Of a DNA stretch of 5,812 bases, positions 1 through 5,765 are shown one piece after another. The stretch spans positions 1 to 5,812 of the forward strand of contig JBCDIQ010000362.1 in NCBI GenBank assembly GCA_039024295.1, given 5' to 3'. How positions within the stretch are numbered: position 1 is the first letter of the stretch; each line of letters opens with the position of its first letter. The notes beneath the pieces were generated by a model. That model had not been told where the DNA came from and ran no database searches. It worked only from the letters and a program-made list of their open reading frames with translations. Both the position numbers and the translations under genes were made by a program. This DNA is from JBCDIQ01 sp039024295 (GTDB taxonomy: Bacteria > Bacteroidota > Bacteroidia > J057).

Positions 1-129
1 GAGCAAAGTAGGATTCACCGTAAGGAATGCCCAGCGGCCAGGCGTACTTCCAGGTTTTTAACTCGAGGGAGACTACATCAACCCTCGTTATTCGGTAGCC
101 CAGGTTGAGCTGGCACTAAATCTATTCAT
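1..129 (-). pseudogene. Frameshifted remnant of an unidentified gene, running off the left edge
   Basis: On the minus strand, positions 112 down to 2 read without a stop as a strongly protein-like stretch beginning QLNLGYR and containing LELKTWKYAWPLGIPYG, rich in Trp, Tyr and Gly with alternating polar and hydrophobic residues, as in outer-membrane beta strands. This frame has a stop at 116-118 and no ATG start. The neighbouring frame begins with ATG at 129-127 and reads MNRFSA, and would join smoothly to QLNLGYR if one C were added near 111-112. The simplest reading is a gene with a one-base deletion whose 5' part is lost. The resemblance to hypothetical outer-membrane proteins of Bacteroidota is an impression, not a verified match. 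The rest of the gene lies outside the window. A chance open frame or a sequencing error is also possible. Confidence 0.35.
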
Positions 130-333
130 ATTCGATAGTGATTATTTTATCCAAAAGCTTCAAATCAGTGAAGATTTTGAGGAGTTCCTCACCTAAATCT
201 AAAATATCTACATAAGTAAATATTATCCGTACGCACAAAATATTTCAGTCTCCTTCAAACAATCATTCTTCAATTTAGTTGACTTTGTCATATAAATTAT
301 TCCCATTTATCTATCACCTCAACTAAGCTCTCC
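130..333. other. AT-rich intergenic region upstream of the oxygenase gene
   Basis: This region separates the left-edge remnant from the oxygenase start and should carry the oxygenase promoter. The best Bacteroidota-like -7 candidate is TGACTTTG at 280-287, one mismatch from TAnnTTTG, but no TTG lies 17-23 bases upstream, so no promoter is called. A minus-strand frame with no stop spans 122-244 and ends in LLDKIITIEYE, but it has no ATG start (TTG at 238-236 is the only likely alternative). A plus-strand frame is also open over 62-196. Neither can be called a gene. Confidence 0.4.
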
Positions 334-1719
334 ATGATCAATTTCATCAATTCCCTAATTAGGCGGCATAAGGATAACAGTCGCTACCAACAAGTTCCTT
401 TTGCTCCTATTGACAAAGAATCTACCCATTTAAACCTCAAGGTAGCGGGAGCAATTCCTGTCCATCTGAATGGACTCTACGTTAGAAATGGGCCCAACCC
501 AATGAATGAAATTGGTCCTCATCAACACTATTTCAGTGGACATGGAATGGTTCACGGAGTGCGAATTTCAAATGGAAAGGCTTTGTGGTACAGAAACCGC
601 ACGATTCGTACGGGTGATGTACCAAAGATATTGAATGAACCTGATCCGGGAGGCCCAATCTCACATGGAATTGATTTTTCGCCGAATACCAATGTAGTAC
701 TCTTTGCAGATCGACTGTATGCTACCGTTGAAGCGGGGAGTAACATGGTAGAGTTAGGGCCGCATTTGGAAACGGTTACCCGAAGCACCCTTAATGGCGT
801 GCTGGAATATGGGTTTACCGGTCACCATAAGATTGATCCGGATGATGGAGATGTTCATGCAGTTATTTACAACAGGATGCTCAAAAAGCAGGCTTTGTAT
901 GTGAGACTTACTGCAGAAGGGAAAATGCTTAACCAAGTTAAAGTTCCTCTCTCGGGTGAAACCCAGATTCACGACATGTCGATCACCAAAAATTATGTGA
1001 TCATTTATGACCTGAATGTTGTGTTCAATCCGCTTATGTCCATGATGACCACGCTGCCCATCAAATGGAATGGAAAGAAACCCGGACGTGTAGGTATTCT
1101 TCCCAAAGACGGCACTGCTGAAGACATCAAGTGGTTTGAAGTTGAGCCTTGCTATGTTTATCACCCCATGAATGCTTATGAAACCCCTGAGGGGGAAGTA
1201 ATAGTGGATGTAAGCCGATATGAGCGAGCTTCCCGGTTGGACCTTTACGGGCCATTAGGAGACACTGCTCCTACGATTGATAGGTGGACTTTCTCACTAA
1301 ATGGTAATACCGCCCGTGGCAAAGAGGAGCGTAAAGTGGATCAGGCATTGGATTTCCCCAAAGTAAGCCCATTGGTAGAGGGACGGCCTTACAGGTATGG
1401 ATACTCAGTCATCGCCACCCTTAACCCTTCGTTTGAAGGGGCTGTGAAAATCGACCATATCACAGGCAAAGTGGAGCACCAGGATTTCAATGGCGGGAAG
1501 GCTGGGGAGCTTACCTTCATCCCAAGACCAGGAGCGGTTGAGGAAGACGATGGCTGGCTAATGGGCTTCGTATATCAACCTCAGAAAAACCGTTCTCGTT
1601 TGGTAATCCTTAACGGACAGGATTTCAGTGGGGAACCTGCTGCAAGTATCTGGATTCCAGATTTACACGTGCCTATAGGTACCCATGGTGGATGGTTCCC
1701 AGGAATGGGGGGATTATAG
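334..1719 (+). CDS. Carotenoid oxygenase family protein (RPE65 / carotenoid-cleavage dioxygenase fold)
   Basis: This gene encodes a predicted cytosolic non-haem iron(II) enzyme that splits a double bond of a carotenoid, apocarotenoid or stilbene-like substrate with O2 to give aldehyde or ketone products. The 461 residues are close to the usual family length. Family landmarks occur in order: GLYVRNGPNP (47-56), HYFSGHGMVHG (65-75), HHKIDP (164-169), IHDM (212-215), YHPMNAYE (276-283), ELTFIPRPG with following EEDDGW (392-408), and the C-terminal GTHGGWFPG (449-457). The four iron ligands are predicted to be H164, H213, H277 and H451, all present, so the enzyme should be intact. H70 occupies a place where relatives usually carry Asp in GDGM. 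No signal peptide or membrane segment is evident. The ATG at 334 starts the conserved protein and has no clear Shine-Dalgarno sequence. The 3' end overlaps the convergent MarR gene by 6 bases. Substrate cannot be predicted, and no carotenoid-synthesis gene is present in the window. Confidence 0.95.
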   Translation: MINFINSLIRRHKDNSRYQQVPFAPIDKESTHLNLKVAGAIPVHLNGLYVRNGPNPMNEIGPHQHYFSGHGMVHGVRISNGKALWYRNRTIRTGDVPKILNEPDPGGPISHGIDFSPNTNVVLFADRLYATVEAGSNMVELGPHLETVTRSTLNGVLEYGFTGHHKIDPDDGDVHAVIYNRMLKKQALYVRLTAEGKMLNQVKVPLSGETQIHDMSITKNYVIIYDLNVVFNPLMSMMTTLPIKWNGKKPGRVGILPKDGTAEDIKWFEVEPCYVYHPMNAYETPEGEVIVDVSRYERASRLDLYGPLGDTAPTIDRWTFSLNGNTARGKEERKVDQALDFPKVSPLVEGRPYRYGYSVIATLNPSFEGAVKIDHITGKVEHQDFNGGKAGELTFIPRPGAVEEDDGWLMGFVYQPQKNRSRLVILNGQDFSGEPAASIWIPDLHVPIGTHGGWFPGMGGL

Positions 1720-2127
1720 TTTACCCAGAATCGTAGAAAGCTGCTTTATTTCCCCAGGGGAAAGAGGTTCTATCACTTCATCTACAACCTCTGACATGAT
1801 TTGCTTAACGGCTTCCACGAATGTACGTCCCTCAACAGTTAGGCTAATCAAGCCTACCCGGGCATCATGCGGACTTTCTTCCCGTTTAATCAATCCTTTA
1901 GATTCCAGCGCACCGACCGCCCGTGTCATCTGAGACTTATCACGAGCCATTAGGGTTCCGATTTCTTTTATGGATGCAGGTTCATTGTCTGCAAGTATGG
2001 TAAGAACCTTGGTCCCTAATGGCCCTACACGGTTGGTATCGATACGTGGGATTTTCTGGTGCATGCTATCGTTTATCCGCCGCATTACGCGGTCAAGATG
2101 CTGCATCAGCTCATATTTGTTTTGCAT
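1714..2127 (-). CDS. MarR family winged helix-turn-helix transcriptional regulator
   Basis: This gene encodes a 137-residue, normally dimeric DNA-binding repressor of the MarR family, which typically responds to small phenolic or oxidising ligands. Dimerisation helices lie at about residues 1-35 and 98-137. The winged helix covers about 37-98: SIKEIGTLM is the first HTH helix, DKSQMTRAVGALESKGLI (63-80) the recognition helix, and SPHDARVGLISLT (85-97) the wing with the family-typical D88 and R90. Length is normal for the family. The ATG is preceded by GTAGGGAAG, which contains a purine-rich AGGGA close to the start. The gene lies 96 bases beyond the serine hydrolase gene in the same direction. 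It may be co-transcribed with that gene or have its own promoter (a weak TTG-N20-TAATTTCG match on the minus strand at 2213-2183). It converges on the oxygenase gene, so direct control of that gene is not implied. There is no cysteine in the protein, which makes an OhrR-type thiol sensor unlikely. The ligand is unknown. Confidence 0.95.
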   Translation of the reverse strand: MQNKYELMQHLDRVMRRINDSMHQKIPRIDTNRVGPLGTKVLTILADNEPASIKEIGTLMARDKSQMTRAVGALESKGLIKREESPHDARVGLISLTVEGRTFVEAVKQIMSEVVDEVIEPLSPGEIKQLSTILGKL

Positions 2128-2182
2128 CTTCCCTACGATTCGCTGTTTATTTTTAGCTTAGAATAATCATCAAATTAGTTGG

Positions 2183-2213
2183 CGAAATTACTCCTATGGT
2201 TGGACAAAGCCAA
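2183..2213 (-). promoter_or_regulatory. Weak candidate promoter for the MarR gene
   Basis: Read on the minus strand, TTG (2213-2211) is followed after 20 bases by TAATTTCG (2190-2183), one mismatch from the Bacteroidota -7 consensus TAnnTTTG. This would give a leader of about 50 bases before the MarR start. The TTG lies in the loop region of a hairpin at 2203-2225. The assignment is by eye and such short matches arise by chance in AT-rich DNA. Confidence 0.2.
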
Positions 2214-2225
2214 AGGCTAATTGTC
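2203..2225 (-). terminator. Hairpin at the 3' end of the serine hydrolase gene
   Basis: GACAA-AGCC-AAA-GGCT-AA-TTGTC forms a 9-base-pair stem with a two-base bulge and a three-base loop. Its outer strand includes part of the hydrolase stop codon (2224-2226). On the minus strand no T-run follows, so it is not a classical intrinsic terminator. It could instead stabilise the mRNA end, weakly separate the hydrolase and MarR transcripts, or serve as a regulator-binding dyad upstream of MarR. Confidence 0.3.
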
Positions 2226-3465
2226 AGCCAATAATTGCTGCCTCCACATACTGCTGGAACAATTCCCGTAGTCGCAGCTGCCGATACGGAGACAATTGAA
2301 TCATCAATACATACACCAGCTCATGCTCAATATCTATTTTGAAATAGGTTCCAACGGCTCCTCCCCAGCCAAATACCCGTTCCAGGTCATTGGGGCCTGT
2401 CCCTCTAACGGCAAAGCCCAATCCAAACCCATATTCCCCTGGTGGGAGCCTAAGCCTTTCCTGCTGGTCACGGGCTTCCTCCAAGTGATCTTTCAGCATA
2501 AGGTCAACGGTTTCTCCAGTTAAGATTCGGTTTCCATTCGCCTCTCCCCTATTCAGCATCATTTGGCAAAACTTCAGGTAGTCCATCGTTGTGGAAACCA
2601 ATCCTCCCCCTCCATTAAACAGGGTTACCTCATTCACATAGCGGTTATCCCGCTGATTTTCCACGATGCTCAGACCGCCTTCTTCCTGCCAGCCATACCC
2701 CACCGTAAACCTGCCCACTTTTTCTTCCGGTACCTGAAAATGAGTGTCCTTCATTTGAAGAGGTTCCAAGATGTGTTCCTGGAGGTATTCATCGAGCGGC
2801 TTGCCTGAAAGTACTTCGATCAGGTACCCACAGATATTGGTTGAAAATCCGTACTGCCAATCGGTTCCAGGCTCAAATAGCAAGGGAAACTGGCTCAGTT
2901 GGGTTACAAACTCTTTGTTGGTAGCAGAGGTATGCACATTTGCCTGGGCATACAATTGATCCAATTCAGGGTATTGACTTCTGCCATAGGTGAAGCCTGA
3001 GGTGTGGCGGAGCGAAGCAATAATCCTGATGGGCTGGATGACGGGAACCAGGCCAGAATCCGTAAACACCTGCATTTGGTTGTACTCCGGGAGGAATTTA
3101 TGCAGTGGATCTTCCAGGTCGAATTTTCCTTGTTCATACAATTGCATCAACCCCACAGAAACGATGGGCTTGGTCATGGAGAAAATCCGAAAAATGCTCG
3201 CCTCATCCAGCTCTTTTTCTTCCGCGATATTGGCGTAGCCATAGCTGTCAAAGTGAATCAGTTTCCCTTTCCGCATGACCGCAGTTTGGATACCGGCAAG
3301 TTGGTATTCGTCCACCAATTGATGAAAATGACGGTTCATTTGCTGCAAGCTGTCGCTGGACATACCTACAGTTTCAGGATTGGTTAGCTCAATGGAGGGG
3401 GTTTGCCCCAATGCTACTTGGTTCCATGCCAGGAGTAAGACCCATATACCAGCTAAATGCTTCAT
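2224..3465 (-). CDS. Exported serine hydrolase, beta-lactamase (class C) / family VIII esterase-like
   Basis: This gene encodes a 413-residue penicillin-binding-protein-fold serine hydrolase, probably an esterase, peptidase or amidase and not necessarily a true beta-lactamase. Residues 1-20 form a signal peptide: short basic MKH start, hydrophobic GIWVLLLAW core and ALG/Q cleavage site, so the enzyme should act in the periplasm or outside. Catalytic motifs are SMTK (96-99; S96 nucleophile, K99 base), Y205 in YGFSTN (205-210), which is the second-motif tyrosine, and FGWGGAVGT (365-373) in place of the KTG motif. LRHTSGFTYG (152-161) and NGGGGLVSTTMDYLKF (284-299) are further family landmarks. 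The motif set matches full-length members of the COG1680 type, and nothing appears truncated. The ATG at 3465 is chosen because it begins the signal peptide; no Shine-Dalgarno sequence is visible. The MarR gene lies downstream in the same direction. A role in drug resistance cannot be inferred from this sequence; the physiological substrate is unknown. Confidence 0.93.
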   Translation of the reverse strand: MKHLAGIWVLLLAWNQVALGQTPSIELTNPETVGMSSDSLQQMNRHFHQLVDEYQLAGIQTAVMRKGKLIHFDSYGYANIAEEKELDEASIFRIFSMTKPIVSVGLMQLYEQGKFDLEDPLHKFLPEYNQMQVFTDSGLVPVIQPIRIIASLRHTSGFTYGRSQYPELDQLYAQANVHTSATNKEFVTQLSQFPLLFEPGTDWQYGFSTNICGYLIEVLSGKPLDEYLQEHILEPLQMKDTHFQVPEEKVGRFTVGYGWQEEGGLSIVENQRDNRYVNEVTLFNGGGGLVSTTMDYLKFCQMMLNRGEANGNRILTGETVDLMLKDHLEEARDQQERLRLPPGEYGFGLGFAVRGTGPNDLERVFGWGGAVGTYFKIDIEHELVYVLMIQLSPYRQLRLRELFQQYVEAAIIG

Positions 3466-3780
3466 GTGCTTGAGGGTTATTCATTAAGGCTTCCAATAAA
3501 GCTTAACGATCAAGGAAATTACGACGAATCAATTGCTTTAGAGACCGACAGCTCATATTTGAAGTTGCATCAACGATTGTTAATCCGCAAAAAAGGGACT
3601 TGACCTGCGGTACATAGCGTTTCTGTGATTTCCTTTATTCTTTCCCGGAAATCTATAAGTTTCATGAGGAAATAAATGGCTATTTGAAATTGTTCCTCTG
3701 GGAGCTTTGAGATAAGCTTCTGATTGAATCAAGATGATCAAATTCCACTTTTGATAACCTAATAAAACCTACAAATAATC
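3466..3780. other. Divergent intergenic region between the serine hydrolase and SDR genes
   Basis: These 315 bases contain no convincing gene and should carry start signals for both flanking genes. Visible elements are a 5+1+5 dyad TTTCC-C-GGAAA at 3641-3651, an inverted repeat GTTG-CAT-CAAC at 3564-3574, the 7-base inverted pair ATTTCCT (3628-3634) / AGGAAAT (3667-3673), and GAATCAA at both 3526-3532 and 3726-3732. A second promoter-like pair for the plus strand is TTG (3533-3535) with CATATTTG (3554-3561), which would leave a leader of over 200 bases. No good promoter match for the hydrolase was seen on the minus strand. The dyads are possible operators for the nearby AraC-type or other regulators, without direct support. 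Confidence 0.5.
3724..3753 (+). promoter_or_regulatory. Candidate Bacteroidota-type promoter for the SDR gene
   Basis: TTG at 3724-3726 and CACTTTTG at 3746-3753 are separated by 19 bases. This fits the -33 TTG / -7 TAnnTTTG promoter type of Bacteroidota with one mismatch in the -7 box. Transcription would start near 3758-3760, leaving a leader of about 20 bases before the SDR ATG. The upstream GATTGAATC (3722-3730) and TGATCA (3735-3740) are small dyads overlapping the promoter and could bind a regulator. The call rests on inspection only. Confidence 0.35.
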
Positions 3781-4602
3781 ATGAGCAAAACCATTTTAAT
3801 CACCGGTGCAAGTTCTGGAATTGGCAAATCCACTGCGAAACTGTTTCAAGCAAACGGTTGGAACGTAATCGCCACCATGCGTACCCCAGAAAAAGAAGAA
3901 GAGTTAAACCAGTTGGACAATGTGTTGGTCACCAAGCTGGATGTGCTCGACGTGGACACCATTGACAGCGCCCTGGCAGCAGGTATCGACAAGTTTGGAA
4001 AAATCGACGTGATCCTGAACAATGCCGGCTATGGCCTGATGGGTACCTTCGAGTCTGCCAAGCGGGACAGCATTATCCGCCAGTTTGGGGTAAATGTATT
4101 CGGCCTGTTTGATGTAACACAAAAAGCACTGCCTCACTTCCGTGCCAACAAAGACGGGATGTTCATCAACATCTCTTCCATTGGTGGTCGCATGACCTTC
4201 CCGATGATGCCGCTCTACCACTCCACCAAATGGGCGGTAGAAGGGTTCAGCGAATCCCTAAGATGGGAAATGGCGCAAATTGGGGTGAAGGTAAAGGTGG
4301 TAGAACCCGGCGGAGTGGCAACAGACTTTGGGGGACGTTCCCTGGACATGCAACATAGCCAGGAGCTGACGGAATACAATGAGTTTGTCGGAACCTTCAT
4401 GACGGCCATGCAGCAGGCGATGGATCCCAGCAACATGAGTACGCCAGAGCTGATTGCGGAAGTGATTTATACCGCAGCTACAGATGGCACCGATACCTTG
4501 CGTTACCGTGCCGGGGCTGATGCGGAGCAGTTGCTGACTGCCAGGGCGAACATGGCCGATGAGGAGTTCTTCGGCATGCAGAAGGCACAGTTTGGATTTT
4601 AA
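3781..4602 (+). CDS. Classical short-chain dehydrogenase/reductase (SDR) family oxidoreductase
   Basis: This gene encodes a 273-residue soluble Rossmann-fold NAD(P)-dependent oxidoreductase that interconverts an alcohol and a carbonyl compound. The dinucleotide-binding motif TGASSGIG is at residues 8-15, the structural NNAG at 80-83, and the active-site set is N105 (in GVNVFG), S133 (in NISSIGG), Y146 and K150 (YHSTK), with the standard 13- and 4-residue spacings. The basic R34 after the second strand, where NAD-specific enzymes carry an acid, favours NADPH, hence probably reduction in the cell. The region after PGGVATDF (176-183) forms the variable substrate-binding lobe, so the substrate cannot be read. 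The ATG at 3781 lies just before the first beta strand and has no Shine-Dalgarno sequence. An AraC-type regulator gene follows after 73 bases on the same strand, an arrangement that suggests it controls this gene. A role in reducing apocarotenal products of the oxygenase at 334-1719 is speculation. Confidence 0.95.
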   Translation: MSKTILITGASSGIGKSTAKLFQANGWNVIATMRTPEKEEELNQLDNVLVTKLDVLDVDTIDSALAAGIDKFGKIDVILNNAGYGLMGTFESAKRDSIIRQFGVNVFGLFDVTQKALPHFRANKDGMFINISSIGGRMTFPMMPLYHSTKWAVEGFSESLRWEMAQIGVKVKVVEPGGVATDFGGRSLDMQHSQELTEYNEFVGTFMTAMQQAMDPSNMSTPELIAEVIYTAATDGTDTLRYRAGADAEQLLTARANMADEEFFGMQKAQFGF

Positions 4603-4616
4603 TGAACCCTCTTTTC

Positions 4617-4646
4617 ATGGGGGAGGCTCCTCTTACCCTCTCCCAT
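4617..4646 (+). terminator. Hairpin between the SDR and AraC genes, weak terminator or attenuator
   Basis: ATGGGGGAG (4617-4625) pairs with CTCTCCCAT (4638-4646) in a 9-base-pair stem with one G-U pair and a 12-base loop. A short pyrimidine stretch with four T (4648-4651) follows. The T-run is short, so it may end only part of the transcripts and lower expression of the downstream regulator relative to the SDR. Confidence 0.4.
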
Positions 4647-4675
4647 CTTTTCAGTAATTTCTTTATCTTTTAGGT

Positions 4676-5584
4676 ATGTCTACTACCATTACCTTTGATT
4701 CTATCAGTCAGGTTCACCAATCCCTAGGAATCGCCAAGCCAAAACACCCCCTGGTGAGCGTGGTACAGGCGAAGGACATCCAAACGGTATCGGATTTTCA
4801 GGACGTAAAGGTGGTCATGAACCTGTACCAGATCATGTTTAAGCAGGGAAATTGTGGCACCCTGCGATATGGCCGCAATTCCTACGACTACCAGGAAGGC
4901 ACATTGGTGTTTACCGCTCCCGGCCAGGTCTTGTCGTTCGAACAGGAATCTGATCCAGATAATTATGCAGGCTGGACCCTGGGCTTTCACCCTGACCTGA
5001 TCAGAAAGTCTGATTTGGCAGAAAAGATGGCGCGGTATTCCTTCTTCAGCTATGAGGTACATGAGGCCCTCCACCTCTCGGATGAGGAACGGTCTACCAT
5101 CGAGGAATTATTGGACAAAATCGTCAAAGAATACAGCCAAAACCTGGACAAGCACAGCCAGCACCTGATCATCTCCAATATCCAACTGCTGCTGGACTAT
5201 TGCCTCAGGTTTTATGACCGCCAGTTTTATACCCGGACCAACCTGAACTCGGACATCGTCTCCAAATTTGAGCGATTTGTGCGGTCCTACTACCAGTCTG
5301 AGCTGGTTCATGAGCAAGGCATGCTGAATGTGAACTATTCCGCGGAGCAGCTCAACCTCTCCCCCAATTACCTGAGTGACCTCCTGAAAAAAGAAACTGG
5401 CAAAACGGCCCAGGAGCACATCCATTTTTACATCATTGAGCAGGCGAAAAATTCTCTCCTGAACTCCAATGATCCCATTAGCGAGATTGGCTATTCCCTC
5501 GGGTTTGAATACCCCCAGCACTTCAGCAATTTGTTTAAGTCAAAGACAGGGGTAAGTCCAAGGGCGTACCGGACGTTGAATTGA
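4676..5584 (+). CDS. AraC family transcriptional regulator
   Basis: This gene encodes a 302-residue DNA-binding regulator. The N-terminal part (about 1-185) is the sensing and dimerisation region, with a cupin-like stretch such as GTLRYGRNSYDYQEGTLVF (61-79) and APGQVLSF (81-88), followed by helices. The C-terminal AraC/XylS domain has two helix-turn-helix units. The first lies at about 222-242 (SAEQLNLSPNYLSDLLKKETG) and the second at about 268-299, with the signature F277, F283, F287, K288, G292, P295 and R299 (TGVSPRAYR, 291-299). Length is normal for the family. The ATG at 4676 has only a short AGG immediately before it. The gene lies 73 bases after the SDR gene on the same strand with a hairpin between them. 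Members of this family commonly activate an adjacent gene, so the SDR is the likely target; the effector is unknown. A run of eight G follows the stop codon directly. Confidence 0.95.
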   Translation: MSTTITFDSISQVHQSLGIAKPKHPLVSVVQAKDIQTVSDFQDVKVVMNLYQIMFKQGNCGTLRYGRNSYDYQEGTLVFTAPGQVLSFEQESDPDNYAGWTLGFHPDLIRKSDLAEKMARYSFFSYEVHEALHLSDEERSTIEELLDKIVKEYSQNLDKHSQHLIISNIQLLLDYCLRFYDRQFYTRTNLNSDIVSKFERFVRSYYQSELVHEQGMLNVNYSAEQLNLSPNYLSDLLKKETGKTAQEHIHFYIIEQAKNSLLNSNDPISEIGYSLGFEYPQHFSNLFKSKTGVSPRAYRTLN

Positions 5585-5592
5585 GGGGGGGG
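5585..5592. repeat. Homopolymer run of eight G after the AraC stop codon
   Basis: Eight consecutive G directly follow the TGA stop of the AraC-type gene. Runs of this length are prone to slippage and to base-calling error. Because it lies after the stop, a length change would not alter the AraC protein. Confidence 0.6.
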
Positions 5593-5647
5593 ACAGTTAC
5601 GCTGGAATAACAAATATTCACAGGATAGGTGGAGAGTAGAGATATAT

Positions 5648-5661
5648 ACGCAATATTGCGT
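5648..5661. repeat. Perfect 14-base palindrome ACGCAATATTGCGT
   Basis: The sequence is identical to its own reverse complement over 14 bases and lies 63 bases after the AraC stop codon. Its half-site CGCAAT recurs as ATTGCG at 5675-5680 and as CGCAAT at 5757-5762. This could be a dimeric regulator-binding site or part of the inverted-repeat structure that follows. Confidence 0.55.
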
Positions 5662-5671
5662 TTAAATAGTA

Positions 5672-5765
5672 GTTATTGCGGACCAGTGAAATAAATCAGT
5701 ACCGCTTATTTGCATGGAGTGATCCAGGGAAGTATTTTAAAGAAATGAAATGGGCCCGCAATAAC
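5672..5765. repeat. Inverted repeat pair with 12 of 13 matches enclosing 68 bases
   Basis: GTTATTGCGGACC (5672-5684) and GGCCCGCAATAAC (5753-5765) are inverted copies with a single mismatch, and the outer 10 bases match perfectly. They enclose 68 bases. The arrangement resembles short terminal repeats of a tiny non-autonomous element, or a long-looped RNA or DNA hairpin. No flanking target duplication was seen. The second arm lies within an open frame that reaches the window end. Confidence 0.45.

Noticed and set aside
279..296. TTGACT followed by TATAAA as a sigma-70 promoter before the oxygenase
   Set aside because: The spacing is only about 6 bases instead of about 17, and Bacteroidota use a different promoter type.
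3004..3387. A long plus-strand open frame opposite the serine hydrolase gene
   Set aside because: It lies entirely antisense to a gene with clear catalytic motifs and shows no recognisable domain; it is a shadow of that coding sequence.
2224..3465. Calling the hydrolase an antibiotic-resistance beta-lactamase
   Set aside because: The SxxK, Tyr and WGG motifs fit the broad esterase/peptidase relatives of class C enzymes; the KTG motif is replaced, so the name would overstate the evidence.
5108..5521. A 137-residue minus-strand open frame opposite the AraC-type gene
   Set aside because: It is antisense to the well-supported AraC C-terminal domain and has no family features.
5672..5765. Integron attC-like site suggested by GTT ... 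AAC inverted arms
   Set aside because: attC sites run RYYYAAC to GTTRRRY, whereas here the GTT end comes first on both strands, and no integrase or cassette array is present.
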